DNA of 64,000 bases from Pectobacterium aroidearum (GTDB taxonomy: Bacteria > Pseudomonadota > Gammaproteobacteria > Enterobacterales > Enterobacteriaceae). The notes under the pieces are model-generated. The model did not search any database. It had not been told where the DNA came from and was given only the letters and a program-made list of their open reading frames with translations. This document shows positions 55,851 to 64,000 of the stretch, piece by piece (position 1 is the first letter of the stretch; each line of letters starts with the position of its first letter). Where the stretch lies: assembly GCF_041228105.1 (NCBI RefSeq), contig NZ_CP166097.1:558001-622000 (forward strand), given 5' to 3'. Both the position numbers and the translations under genes were made by a program.

Positions 55851-56468
55851 TCAGATAAGCGAATTACTTATATTGATATCGGTTGCTGGCTTGGGAAGGG
55901 AATCAAATTCTTCAATGACGCTGTCCTTGAAGATAATCTTGGCAATTAGCAGTAAAGAGTTTTTATCCTGAACGCCATATTTATTCAGTAATCGTGATTT
56001 GCTGTTCAGTACTGATTTCTTATTTAATCCAATGATATCGGCAATCGCTTCCGCGGTGTAGCCCGCACACCAATACTGGAATACGGCATATTCAGACTTT
56101 GACAACCTGACGGGACTGAATAAACGGCGATCGTGAAGGTGGACGAAATCGAGTAATTTATAAAAAGAATCGATGGCAGCTGACTTTGAAATAAGAATCG
56201 TTTTTTCGTCAATGCACACGGGAGGGTGATTGGGGGAATTATTGATGATAACGAACGACGCCGCCATATTATAAAAGTGAGTTCTTATCGACTCGTAGTA
56301 TTCCTCAAAGCCCTCACTGCTACCGTCAATGATGAAAATACATTTTTTCTTTCCTTGCTGCAGCGTAAACCTGTTGACGGGTTTTATCGAGAGCATAGGG
56401 ATACTGGATAGGATTTCCCGTAATCCTACCGTGGTAAAATTGCATTTACTGAAAATTCTCACATCCAT
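55851..56468 (-). CDS. LuxR-family orphan transcriptional regulator
   Basis: DNA-binding protein of 205 residues. The C-terminal LuxR/GerE helix-turn-helix spans about 120-178 (LSKSEYAVFQYWCAGYTAEAIADIIGLNKKSV, with the recognition helix around 145-160). The N-terminal 115 residues have the size and strand pattern of a response-regulator receiver, but the acidic pair near the start is replaced (IFSKCN); an aspartate in FIID might sit at the phosphorylation position. This resembles RcsA/EcpR-type regulators that act without a partner kinase. No sensor kinase is nearby. ATG 56468 is chosen; a TTG 16 codons upstream is unlikely. The gene is AT-rich and occupies the place of speB in E. coli. Confidence 0.8.
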   Translation of the reverse strand: MDVRIFSKCNFTTVGLREILSSIPMLSIKPVNRFTLQQGKKKCIFIIDGSSEGFEEYYESIRTHFYNMAASFVIINNSPNHPPVCIDEKTILISKSAAIDSFYKLLDFVHLHDRRLFSPVRLSKSEYAVFQYWCAGYTAEAIADIIGLNKKSVLNSKSRLLNKYGVQDKNSLLLIAKIIFKDSVIEEFDSLPKPATDINISNSLI

Positions 56469-57074
56469 GATTTTTAACACATATGAGTTTATTGTCTGAA
56501 AGGGGCCACAAACCAATAATTGCTGCTGATGTTATCCAGTTATTAAGAAATCGCGATCCTGAAATGCCTTTAAATCGCTAAAAAGATGGAGCCTCTAGAG
56601 AAACCTGCGAAAGAGACAACCGGTTTATCATATATCTATATGATCCAACTGGAAAAATTTTTATTGGTTTAACATAGTATGCTTGATTTACTGGTTTATT
56701 TCTATCTTTAAATACAGGGGTTTACTCTAACATTCCTGTTTATTACGGCGTAGGTCTCTGCGCTAATCGTGGTTACCTGTTTGTCGGTATGCTGCCGCAT
56801 TCGTGGATTAGTGCTTCTGGCATCTGGAAATCCACCGACTTTCGTTTCTTAAAAAGGGAACAGAAAGTTAGTGAGATTGAAAATAGCTATCTATTTGTCA
56901 TCTATTAATTCTTCAATCCTATCATCATGACAATAGCGGGATGTGAAGATGGCAATTACGTGACAGCTTACAGCGAATATGAGGGGGATGATAGTGGTCG
57001 GATGACTAGCGGGCAATTGAGATTTTTTCAATTGCCCGCGGTGTGCTTGCTTGGTGAGTCATCAGAACGCAGGA
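56469..57074. other. AT-rich intergenic region with possible ORF relic
   Basis: About 600 bp between the LuxR-type gene and loiP. A frame from 56582 to 56908 reads protein-like but is interrupted by two stops (see findings). A perfect 12-bp hairpin is near the right end, after loiP. No intact gene seen. Confidence 0.5.
57009..57039 (-). terminator. Hairpin after loiP
   Basis: GCGGGCAATTGA (57009-57020) and TCAATTGCCCGC (57028-57039): 12-bp perfect stem, 7-nt loop, 35 nt beyond the loiP stop. No T-run on the minus strand. Confidence 0.6.
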
Positions 57075-57827
57075 TTACTTCTCGGCAGCAATACGTTCAC
57101 GAATGTGTTTGGCGCGACCTTCAGATGAAGGGTGGGAATCAAACATGCTGCTCTCATGGCCCGCATCAAGTTTGGCGAGTTTCTCAAAGCTGCTTGCCAG
57201 ACCTTCCCGATTGATGCCGCGTTTCTTCAGCAAATCAAAGGAGTAATCATCTGCCTGTGTTTCCTGCGTTTGAGAGAACTGGGAATTAACCAGTTTTTCT
57301 CCCAGATCGGCTAGCTGAGATTGTGACAGAGACGCCGCCACGCCGCCCGCAGAGGCGATGGCAGTACGAGCAGCCGTTGCCGCGTAGGCAACCTGCATCG
57401 CTTTACGCGTGTGTCCCAGCGCAACGTGACCCATTTCGTGGCCGAGAACGCCTTCCACTTCATTGTCGTTCATCATGTCCATCAGGCCGCTATACACCCG
57501 GATACAGCCGTTAGCCATTGCCCAGGCGTTAACGTCTTTTGTCAGATAAACCTTGTAGTTGGCTGGTGTACCGTTGATGTCATGACCCAGCGCATCCGCA
57601 ATTTTATTCAGGCGCTGTGTGTACTTGCTGTCGGCAGGGGCAATTTTTGCCTCTTTGTCCATTTGCTCACAGGACTGATTGCTGAGTGATTTAACATCAG
57701 CATCGCTGAGCGTTGCCGCCTGAAACGCCTGAGCACCGGACTGCATTAAGGTATTGGTGTTTAAGTTCTGGCAGCCAGTCAGCAACGTTGCTACACACAG
57801 CGCCAGCACAGAAGAACGAATTGCCAT
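57075..57827 (-). CDS. loiP: M48 metalloprotease lipoprotein LoiP
   Basis: Outer-membrane-associated zinc protease of 250 residues. The signal ends in the lipobox LLTGC (lipidated cysteine near 19). The active site HEMGH lies in VLGHEMGHVALGH, with the third ligand in QETQADDYSFDLL. E. coli LoiP (YggG, 252) cleaves between phenylalanines and helps under low osmolarity. Start at ATG 57827; an ATG three codons upstream is in frame. In E. coli loiP lies between tktA and speB; here speB is missing. Confidence 0.93.
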   Translation of the reverse strand: MAIRSSVLALCVATLLTGCQNLNTNTLMQSGAQAFQAATLSDADVKSLSNQSCEQMDKEAKIAPADSKYTQRLNKIADALGHDINGTPANYKVYLTKDVNAWAMANGCIRVYSGLMDMMNDNEVEGVLGHEMGHVALGHTRKAMQVAYAATAARTAIASAGGVAASLSQSQLADLGEKLVNSQFSQTQETQADDYSFDLLKKRGINREGLASSFEKLAKLDAGHESSMFDSHPSSEGRAKHIRERIAAEK

Positions 57828-58236
57828 AAAAATCATCTCCCTACGATGGTGTTCGTTTTTAGTATGAAAGAAAATCGGCTATAAACTACCCGAAAACGAC
57901 ATTGAGAAATAGATCGGAAAATCTGATTTATCTTTTTTACGATAGTCCGTAGGCGATGTATTTTGTTTCTGGGCGTTCCGAAAAGGTGCGTCGAATAAAG
58001 GTAAACCCACTAGAAAACATCGCGTATAGCGCTGTAATCAACTGCACAATTGGCAAAAGAACCGTCATTGATTCGTCAGCCGATAAATCCCTGTTTTTTG
58101 CTCACGGTTCCATGTGCATTCGCTACATTTTTCATGTACATTTGTAATCATATTTATTTTGTCATTCTTGTTTAACTTATTGATTTTTATTGGTTTTGCA
58201 GGAAAGACAGTCGTTCAATCCGATCTGGAGTCAAGC
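57828..58236. other. loiP-tktA divergent intergenic region
   Basis: About 410 bp of mostly AT-rich DNA holding both divergent promoters. The frame of tktA stays open upstream to 58114 and would encode a hydrophobic stretch, but this is unlike any transketolase start and probably chance. Nothing else recognised. Confidence 0.5.
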
Positions 58237-60231
58237 ATGTCCTCTCGTAAAGAACTTGCCAATGCTATCCGCGCGCTGAGCATGGATGGGGTGCAGAAAG
58301 CCAAATCCGGTCACCCGGGCGCACCGATGGGCATGGCCGATATCGCCGAAGTCCTGTGGCGCGATTACCTCAACCATAATCCGGCCAACCCTAACTGGGC
58401 CAACCGCGACCGCTTCGTGCTGTCCAACGGCCACGCGTCCATGCTGATTTACAGCCTGCTGCATCTCTCCGGCTACGACCTGCCGATTGAAGAACTGAAA
58501 AACTTCCGCCAGCTGCATTCCAAAACCCCGGGTCACCCGGAATACGGCTACACCGCCGGCGTTGAAACCACCACCGGCCCGCTGGGTCAGGGGATTGCCA
58601 ATGCGGTCGGGATGGCGATTGCCGAGCGTACGCTGGCGGCGCAGTTCAACCGTCCGGGTCACGAGATTGTCGACCATCACACCTACGCCTTCCTCGGTGA
58701 CGGCTGCATGATGGAAGGGATTTCCCACGAAGTCTGCTCGCTGGCCGGTACCATGAAGCTCGGCAAGCTGACCGCGTTTTATGATGACAACGGCATCTCC
58801 ATCGACGGCCACGTTGAAGGCTGGTTTACCGATGATACCGCCGCCCGTTTTGAAGCCTACGGCTGGCACGTGGTGCGCGGCGTGGACGGCCACGATGCGG
58901 ACGCCATCAAACGTGCCATCGGCGAAGCCCAGCTGGTGACCGACAAGCCGTCGCTGCTGATGTGCAAAACCGTGATTGGTTTTGGTTCACCGAACAAGGC
59001 GGGTACGCACGATTCGCACGGTGCGCCGCTGGGGGATGCAGAAGTCGCCGCCTCCCGCGAACAGCTGGGCTGGACCCACGCGCCGTTTGAGATTCCGGCG
59101 GATATCTATGCCGCCTGGGATGCGAAACCGGCCGGTCAGCGTAAGGAAGCCGCCTGGAACGAGGCGTTTGCCGCCTACGCCAGCGCATACCCGGAACTGG
59201 CTGCCGAGTTCACACGCCGCACCGGCGGCGAACTGCCGGCCAGCTGGCAGGCGGACGCGCAGAAATTTATCGAAGACCTGCAGGCCAATCCGGCGAAAAT
59301 CGCCAGCCGCAAAGCGTCACAGAACGCGCTGGAAGCCTACGGCAAACTGCTGCCGGAATTCCTGGGCGGTTCAGCCGACCTGGCACCGAGCAACCTGACC
59401 ATCTGGTCCGGCTCGGTATCGCTGGATAAAGACCACGCGGGTAACTACATCCACTACGGCGTGCGCGAATTCGGCATGACGGCGATTGCCAACGGGATTG
59501 CGCTGCACGGTGGCTTTGTGCCGTACACCGCGACCTTCCTGATGTTCGTGGAATACGCGCGTAACGCGGTGCGTATGGCCGCGCTGATGAAAATCCGCAG
59601 CATCTACGTCTACACCCACGACTCCATCGGTCTGGGCGAAGACGGCCCGACGCACCAGCCGGTTGAACAGCTGGCCAGCCTGCGCGTGACGCCGAACATG
59701 AGCAACTGGCGTCCGGCGGACCAGGTGGAAACGGCGGTGGCGTGGAAATACGCCATTGAGCGTCAGGACGGCCCGACGTCACTCATCCTGTCCCGTCAGA
59801 ATCTGGCGCAGCAGCCACGTACCGTTGAGCAGCTGGCGAACGTGGCGAAAGGCGGCTACGTGCTGAAAGACAGCGACGGCCAGCCGGAGCTTATCCTGAT
59901 TGCCACCGGCTCTGAAGTCGAGCTGGCTGTCGGGGCGTATGACAAGCTGACTGCCGCCGGCCGCAAGGTGCGCGTGGTGTCGATGCCGTCAACGGATGCA
60001 TTCGACAAGCAGGATGCAGCCTACCGTGAAGCGGTGCTGCCGAAGGCGGTATCCGCACGCGTGGCGATTGAAGCGGGTATCGCGGACTACTGGTTCAAGT
60101 ACGTGGGCCTGAACGGCGCGATTGTCGGCATGACGAGCTTCGGCGAATCGGCTCCGGCGGAGCTGCTGTTCGAAGAATTCGGCTTCACCGTCGATAACGT
60201 GGTGGAAAAAGCGCAGGCGCTGCTGAAGTAA
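58237..60231 (+). CDS. tktA: Transketolase
   Basis: Cytoplasmic thiamine-diphosphate enzyme of 664 residues that moves two-carbon units between sugar phosphates in the pentose-phosphate pathway. The TPP motif begins GDGCMMEG (about 155) and ends in [11 protein letters not shown]; the catalytic EDGPTHQP is near 468. Length equals E. coli TktA (663). Start at ATG 58237 ([20 protein letters not shown], with GGAG upstream). Codon use is strikingly richer in G and C at third positions than in the adjacent pgk and fbaA; line 58861-58920 alone has 42 of 60 G+C. It ends at a strong terminator before epd. Confidence 0.96.
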   Translation: MSSRKELANAIRALSMDGVQKAKSGHPGAPMGMADIAEVLWRDYLNHNPANPNWANRDRFVLSNGHASMLIYSLLHLSGYDLPIEELKNFRQLHSKTPGHPEYGYTAGVETTTGPLGQGIANAVGMAIAERTLAAQFNRPGHEIVDHHTYAFLGDGCMMEGISHEVCSLAGTMKLGKLTAFYDDNGISIDGHVEGWFTDDTAARFEAYGWHVVRGVDGHDADAIKRAIGEAQLVTDKPSLLMCKTVIGFGSPNKAGTHDSHGAPLGDAEVAASREQLGWTHAPFEIPADIYAAWDAKPAGQRKEAAWNEAFAAYASAYPELAAEFTRRTGGELPASWQADAQKFIEDLQANPAKIASRKASQNALEAYGKLLPEFLGGSADLAPSNLTIWSGSVSLDKDHAGNYIHYGVREFGMTAIANGIALHGGFVPYTATFLMFVEYARNAVRMAALMKIRSIYVYTHDSIGLGEDGPTHQPVEQLASLRVTPNMSNWRPADQVETAVAWKYAIERQDGPTSLILSRQNLAQQPRTVEQLANVAKGGYVLKDSDGQPELILIATGSEVELAVGAYDKLTAAGRKVRVVSMPSTDAFDKQDAAYREAVLPKAVSARVAIEAGIADYWFKYVGLNGAIVGMTSFGESAPAELLFEEFGFTVDNVVEKAQALLK

Positions 60232-60257
60232 TCACGCCGTGTTAACCCCGATATGAG

Positions 60258-60290
60258 AAGCCGTCAGCTAACGCTGGCGGCTTTTTTTCA
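60258..60290 (+). terminator. Intrinsic terminator after tktA
   Basis: AAGCCGTCAGC pairs with GCTGGCGGCTT (one G-U pair) across a 4-nt loop and is followed by a T-run. Clear Rho-independent terminator. Confidence 0.9.
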
Positions 60291-60353
60291 TCTTGAATTT
60301 AACTTCCCTCTCGATGCGCGTTGTCTGCCTCTCAGATATGGTTTTTTCATTTT

Positions 60354-60369
60354 TATGACGCAGGTCACT
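60354..60369. promoter_or_regulatory. CRP-like site upstream of epd
   Basis: TATGA-N6-TCACT matches the CRP consensus at 8 of 10 positions, 57 bp before the Cra site. E. coli epd-pgk has a CRP-dependent promoter. Confidence 0.45.
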
Positions 60370-60425
60370 CTTCTGGCGTGTGCCAGACGAGAATATTTCT
60401 TTTATACGTTAATTCGTTTATTCTA

Positions 60426-60440
60426 GCTGAAGCGTTTCAG
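60426..60440. promoter_or_regulatory. Cra (FruR) operator upstream of epd
   Basis: GCTGAAGCGTTTCAG is a near-palindrome fitting the Cra consensus RSTGAAWCSNTHHW except for one position. It lies about 105 bp before the epd ATG. The E. coli epd-pgk operon is Cra-repressed. Confidence 0.75.
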
Positions 60441-60545
60441 TTGTTGTGCTGACGGTGTTTCGCCAGGGGTTCTCTGGTGTCTAAGAAGGGTATATTCTAT
60501 GCGCTGGGTAACCCTGCCATGACATAAGGAACCACAAGGAACGCC

Positions 60546-61562
60546 ATGACGATCCGTATTGCGATAAACGGTTTTGGCCGCATTGGCCGCAGTGTTTTAC
60601 GTGCGTTATATGAATCAGGCCGCCGAGCCGAGATTACCGTTGTGGCTATTAATGAGCTGGCAAGCGCGGAAGGTATGGCGCATTTGCTCAAGTACGACTC
60701 CAGCCACGGCCGTTTTTCGTGGGATGTACGTCAGGAGTGTGACCAGCTTTATGTCGGTGATGATTGTATTCGTCTGTTACATCAGGCAGAGATTCAGGCA
60801 TTGCCCTGGCGAGAACTCGGTGTAGATATCGTACTGGATTGCAGCGGTGTTTACGGTAGCCGGGAAGATGGCGAAGCCCATCTGGCGGCAGGTGCGAAGA
60901 AAGTGCTGTTTTCTCATCCGGGAACGGCGGATTTGGATGCCACGGTGGTGTTTGGCGTCAATCATCAGCAGTTGGAACGTGAGCATCGTATTGTTTCCAA
61001 TGCGTCTTGTACGACCAACTGCATTATTCCGGTGATCAAATTACTGGATGATGCCTTCGGGATCGAAAATGGCACGGTGACGACGATTCACTCATCCATG
61101 AACGATCAACCGGTGATCGATGCTTATCATCACGATCTGCGGCGTACACGTGCCGCCAGCCAGTCGATCATTCCGGTAGATACCAAGCTGTCGGCGGGGA
61201 TCACCCGTATTTTTCCGCAGTTTGTCGATCGTTTTGAGGCGATATCGGTGCGGGTGCCGACGATTAACGTCACGGCAATTGACCTGAGCGTTAGCGTCAG
61301 GAAAGCCGTAAACGTGAATGAAATTAATGCACTATTGCAAAAATCAGCGCACGAGTCGTTTCGTGGTATAGTTGATTATACTGAATTGCCATTAGTGTCA
61401 GCTGATTTTAACCACGATCCGCACAGTGCCATTGTTGACGGCACGCAGACACGGGTCAGTGGTCAGCATCTGATTAAAACATTGGTCTGGTGCGATAACG
61501 AATGGGGCTTTGCCAACCGGATGTTGGATACAACACGGGCGATGGCAGCCTGCGGTTTCTAG
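60546..61562 (+). CDS. epd: D-erythrose-4-phosphate dehydrogenase
   Basis: Cytoplasmic NAD-dependent enzyme of 338 residues that oxidises erythrose-4-phosphate to 4-phosphoerythronate, feeding pyridoxal-phosphate synthesis. It has the GAPDH fold: [13 protein letters not shown] at the start, [12 protein letters not shown] with the catalytic cysteine (near 155), and [12 protein letters not shown] at the end. The Epd group is distinguished from GapA by details such as SSHGRF and the shorter S-loop. Length equals E. coli Epd (339). It heads epd-pgk-fbaA and is preceded by Cra and CRP sites. Confidence 0.93.
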   Translation: MTIRIAINGFGRIGRSVLRALYESGRRAEITVVAINELASAEGMAHLLKYDSSHGRFSWDVRQECDQLYVGDDCIRLLHQAEIQALPWRELGVDIVLDCSGVYGSREDGEAHLAAGAKKVLFSHPGTADLDATVVFGVNHQQLEREHRIVSNASCTTNCIIPVIKLLDDAFGIENGTVTTIHSSMNDQPVIDAYHHDLRRTRAASQSIIPVDTKLSAGITRIFPQFVDRFEAISVRVPTINVTAIDLSVSVRKAVNVNEINALLQKSAHESFRGIVDYTELPLVSADFNHDPHSAIVDGTQTRVSGQHLIKTLVWCDNEWGFANRMLDTTRAMAACGF

Positions 61563-61634
61563 TACGACGGTGGCGATCAGGGGTCGCTATCTCGCTCAAG
61601 CAACTTTAAAAGAGAATCAACAAGAGGATTCACC

Positions 61635-62798
61635 ATGTCTGTAATTAAGATGACCGATCTGGATCTGGCTGGTAAACGTGTTCTTATTCGTGCGGATCTG
61701 AACGTACCAGTAAAAGAAGGGAAAGTGACGTCTGATGCGCGCATCCGTGCCTCTCTGCCGACCATCGAAATCGCTCTGAAACAAGGCGCTCGCGTTATGG
61801 TCACTTCCCACCTGGGACGCCCGACCGAAGGCGAATACAACGAAGAATTTTCTCTGCTGCCTGTTGTGGACTACCTGAAAGAGAAACTGTCTTCTCCTGT
61901 ACGTCTGGCGAAAGACTATCTTGATGGTGTTGATGTCGCTGAAGGCGAGCTGGTTGTACTGGAAAACGTTCGTTTTAACAAAGGCGAGAAGAAAGACGAC
62001 GAAGTCCTGTCCAAGAAATACGCGGCGCTGTGCGATGTGTTCGTGATGGACGCTTTCGGTACTGCACACCGTGCGCAGGCTTCAACCCACGGCGTGGGTA
62101 AATTTGCGCCTATCGCCTGTGCGGGCCCGCTGCTGTCTGGTGAGCTGGAAGCGCTGGGTAAAGCATTGAGCGAACCAGCACGTCCGATGGTCGCTATCGT
62201 AGGTGGTTCTAAAGTTTCCACCAAACTGACCGTACTGGATTCCCTGTCTAAAATCGCCGATCAGCTGATCGTCGGTGGTGGTATCGCCAACACCTTCGTT
62301 GCCGCACAAGGCCATAACGTGGGTAAATCTCTGTACGAAGCCGATCTGATTCCTGAAGCGAAGAAGCTGCTGGAAACCTGCGATATTCCTGTGCCGAGCG
62401 ATGTGCGTGTTGCGTCAGAATTCTCTGAAACTGCAACTGCAACGCTGAAGTCTGTTACGGCAATCAAAGACGAAGAGCAGATTCTGGATCTGGGTGATGT
62501 TTCCGCTGAGCGTCTGGCTGAAATTCTGAAGAATGCCAAGACCATCCTGTGGAATGGCCCGGTTGGCGTCTTCGAATTCCCGAATTTCCGTAAAGGAACC
62601 GAGACTATCGCTCGTGCTATTGCAGAGAGTGATGCGTTCTCTATCGCAGGCGGCGGCGATACGCTGGCTGCGATCGATCTGTTTGGTATTGCTGACAAAA
62701 TCTCCTACATTTCTACCGGTGGTGGCGCATTCCTGGAGTTCGTTGAAGGGAAAAAACTGCCTGCAGTAGTTATGCTGGAAGAACGCGCTAAACAGTAA
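61635..62798 (+). CDS. pgk: Phosphoglycerate kinase
   Basis: Cytoplasmic glycolytic enzyme of 387 residues that transfers phosphate from 1,3-bisphosphoglycerate to ADP. Motifs: RADLNVP near the start, [30 protein letters not shown] and GGGDTLAA at the end. Length equals E. coli Pgk (387). RBS is AAGAGG. It lies 72 nt after epd and 135 nt before fbaA; a long hairpin fills part of the latter gap. Confidence 0.97.
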   Translation: MSVIKMTDLDLAGKRVLIRADLNVPVKEGKVTSDARIRASLPTIEIALKQGARVMVTSHLGRPTEGEYNEEFSLLPVVDYLKEKLSSPVRLAKDYLDGVDVAEGELVVLENVRFNKGEKKDDEVLSKKYAALCDVFVMDAFGTAHRAQASTHGVGKFAPIACAGPLLSGELEALGKALSEPARPMVAIVGGSKVSTKLTVLDSLSKIADQLIVGGGIANTFVAAQGHNVGKSLYEADLIPEAKKLLETCDIPVPSDVRVASEFSETATATLKSVTAIKDEEQILDLGDVSAERLAEILKNAKTILWNGPVGVFEFPNFRKGTETIARAIAESDAFSIAGGGDTLAAIDLFGIADKISYISTGGGAFLEFVEGKKLPAVVMLEERAKQ

Positions 62799-62831
62799 TT
62801 TAAGGTAAGGGCTGCTTTTTCCCTTTCCTGT

Positions 62832-62874
62832 GGTTGTCTTGGCATGCCGTTATGGATGTCGTGCCGAGACAACC
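62832..62874 (+). terminator. Intercistronic hairpin between pgk and fbaA
   Basis: GGTTGTCTTGGCA (62832-62844) pairs with TGCCGAGACAACC (62862-62874) with one G-U pair and a 17-nt loop. There is no T-run, so an RNA-stability or processing hairpin is more likely than a full stop. Confidence 0.5.
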
Positions 62875-62933
62875 AGTCGATTTAACATCGATTTCTCTAA
62901 CCCCTCCACGGCCAACGAAACGGGACACGTAAC

Positions 62934-64000
62934 ATGTCTAAAATTTTTGATTTCGTAAAACCCGGTGTCATCACTGGTGATGACGTTCAGAAAGTTTTCG
63001 CAGTAGCAAAAGAAAACCAATTCGCTTTGCCAGCAGTGAACTGTGTCGGTACCGACTCAATCAATGCTGTGCTGGAAGCCGCAGCCAAAGTACGTGCGCC
63101 GGTCATCGTTCAGTTCTCTAACGGCGGTGCAGCCTTCATCGCGGGTAAAGGCCTGAAAGCAGAAGGTCAGCAGGCGGCAATTTTGGGAGCGATTTCTGGC
63201 GCTCATCATGTGCATCAAATGGCAGAACACTATGGTGTGCCAGTCATTCTGCACACCGACCACTGCGCGAAGAAATTGCTGCCGTGGATCGATGGCCTGC
63301 TGGACGCGGGTGAAAAACACTTTGCTGCTACTGGCAAACCGCTGTTCTCTTCTCACATGATTGACCTGTCTGAAGAGTCGCTGGAAGAGAATATCGAGAT
63401 CTGTTCTAAGTATTTGGCTCGTATGGCCAAAATCGATATGACTCTGGAAATCGAATTGGGTTGTACTGGTGGCGAAGAAGACGGTGTGGATAACAGCCAC
63501 ATGGACGCTTCAGCTCTGTACACCCAGCCGGAAGACGTTGACTACGCGTACACCAAGCTGAACGCGATCAGCCCACGTTTCACCATCGCTGCCTCTTTTG
63601 GTAACGTGCATGGCGTATACAAGCCAGGTAACGTGAAACTGACTCCGACCATCCTGCGCGACTCTCAGGAATATGTTTCCAAGAAACATAACCTGCCGCA
63701 CAACAGCCTGGACTTCGTGTTCCACGGTGGTTCTGGTTCCAGCGCTCAGGAAATCAAAGACTCCGTTAGCTACGGCGTAGTGAAAATGAACATCGATACC
63801 GACACCCAGTGGGCTACCTGGGAAGGTATTCTGAAATACTACAAAGATAACGAAGCTTATCTGCAAGGCCAATTGGGCAACCCGAAAGGCGAAGATCAGC
63901 CGAACAAGAAATACTATGACCCGCGCGTGTGGCTGCGTTCCGCACAGGCGAGCATGGTTACGCGTCTGGAGCAGGCTTTCAAAGAGCTGAATGCTGTTGA
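62934..64000 (+). CDS. fbaA: Fructose-bisphosphate aldolase class II, 3' end cut by window
   Basis: Cytoplasmic zinc-dependent aldolase that splits fructose-1,6-bisphosphate. It begins MSKIFDFVKPGVITGDD at ATG 62934 and is open to the window edge, with 355 codons visible and about 3-4 residues plus the stop missing (E. coli FbaA 359). Metal ligands lie in HTDHCAKK, ELGCTGGEEDG, and GNVHGVY; FHGGSGS follows and NIDTDTQWA is the phosphate-binding part. Codon use is strongly biased, as in highly expressed genes. It is the last visible gene of epd-pgk-fbaA. Confidence 0.97.
   Translation, partial: MSKIFDFVKPGVITGDDVQKVFAVAKENQFALPAVNCVGTDSINAVLEAAAKVRAPVIVQFSNGGAAFIAGKGLKAEGQQAAILGAISGAHHVHQMAEHYGVPVILHTDHCAKKLLPWIDGLLDAGEKHFAATGKPLFSSHMIDLSEESLEENIEICSKYLARMAKIDMTLEIELGCTGGEEDGVDNSHMDASALYTQPEDVDYAYTKLNAISPRFTIAASFGNVHGVYKPGNVKLTPTILRDSQEYVSKKHNLPHNSLDFVFHGGSGSSAQEIKDSVSYGVVKMNIDTDTQWATWEGILKYYKDNEAYLQGQLGNPKGEDQPNKKYYDPRVWLRSAQASMVTRLEQAFKELNAV

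Larger units (their letters stand above)
60232..60545. other. tktA-epd intergenic region
   Basis: About 310 bp that holds the tktA terminator, a CRP-like site, a Cra operator and the epd leader. No gene. Confidence 0.7.

Noticed and set aside
58114..58236. Upstream extension of tktA encoding a hydrophobic helix
   Set aside because: Transketolases start at MSSRKELAN; the extension has no RBS and lies in promoter DNA.

Overview
The window is about 64 kb of a gammaproteobacterial chromosome from the order Enterobacterales. Many proteins (Hfq, PurA, AhpC, SpeA, MetK, FbaA, Pgk) look close to their Escherichia coli counterparts, several E. coli gene orders are kept (queG-nnr-tsaE-amiB-mutL-miaA-hfq-hflX-hflK-hflC-yjeT-purA; ruvX-yqgE-gshB-rsmE-endA-sprT-metK-speA-loiP-tktA-epd-pgk-fbaA), and three ERIC-type repeats are present. 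Some accessory genes and missing E. coli neighbours suggest a soft-rot relative (Pectobacteriaceae, Pectobacterium-like). The genus is an inference from gene content; no 16S rRNA gene is present.

Layout. 1-9.5 kb is accessory: the end of an MFS transporter gene, a YjjG-type nucleotidase, a DUF1963-like protein, a three-gene ABC importer with a Tat-exported binding protein, a LysR regulator with an MFS exporter, and a LysE/RhtB exporter. 9.5-16.5 kb holds a hybrid ERIC element, a 17-bp tandem array, a zinc alcohol dehydrogenase, a LemA/DUF2207/unknown three-gene group and a 2-hydroxyacid dehydrogenase. 16.5-25.2 kb is the most unusual part: an AT-rich secreted protein gene, tRNA-Gly(GCC), a small FlhE-like secreted protein, a complete four-gene tripartite ABC exporter (ATPase, MacB-type permease, TolC-like channel, HlyD-type adaptor) and a truncated autotransporter relic. 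25.2-29.2 kb has a DUF4153 membrane protein and ahpC-ahpF.

29.7-44.6 kb is the conserved tRNA-modification/cell-wall/mismatch-repair/Hfq/HflX-HflKC/purA block, with one unknown gene inserted between queG and nnr. mpl and fbp follow divergently. 47.4-53 kb is the minus-strand ruvX-yqgE-gshB-rsmE-endA-sprT and metK block. 53.7-64 kb carries speA, an orphan LuxR-type regulator where E. coli has speB, loiP, tktA, and the Calvin/glycolysis cluster epd-pgk-fbaA, which runs off the window a few codons before its stop.

Regulatory signals visible by eye include CRP-like sites before ahpC and epd, a near-perfect Cra operator before epd, candidate PurR and MetJ operators before purA and metK, and many intrinsic-terminator hairpins. 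The best candidate for a little-described system is the secreted-protein/tripartite-exporter segment at 16.7-24.5 kb, but its function cannot be derived from sequence alone.
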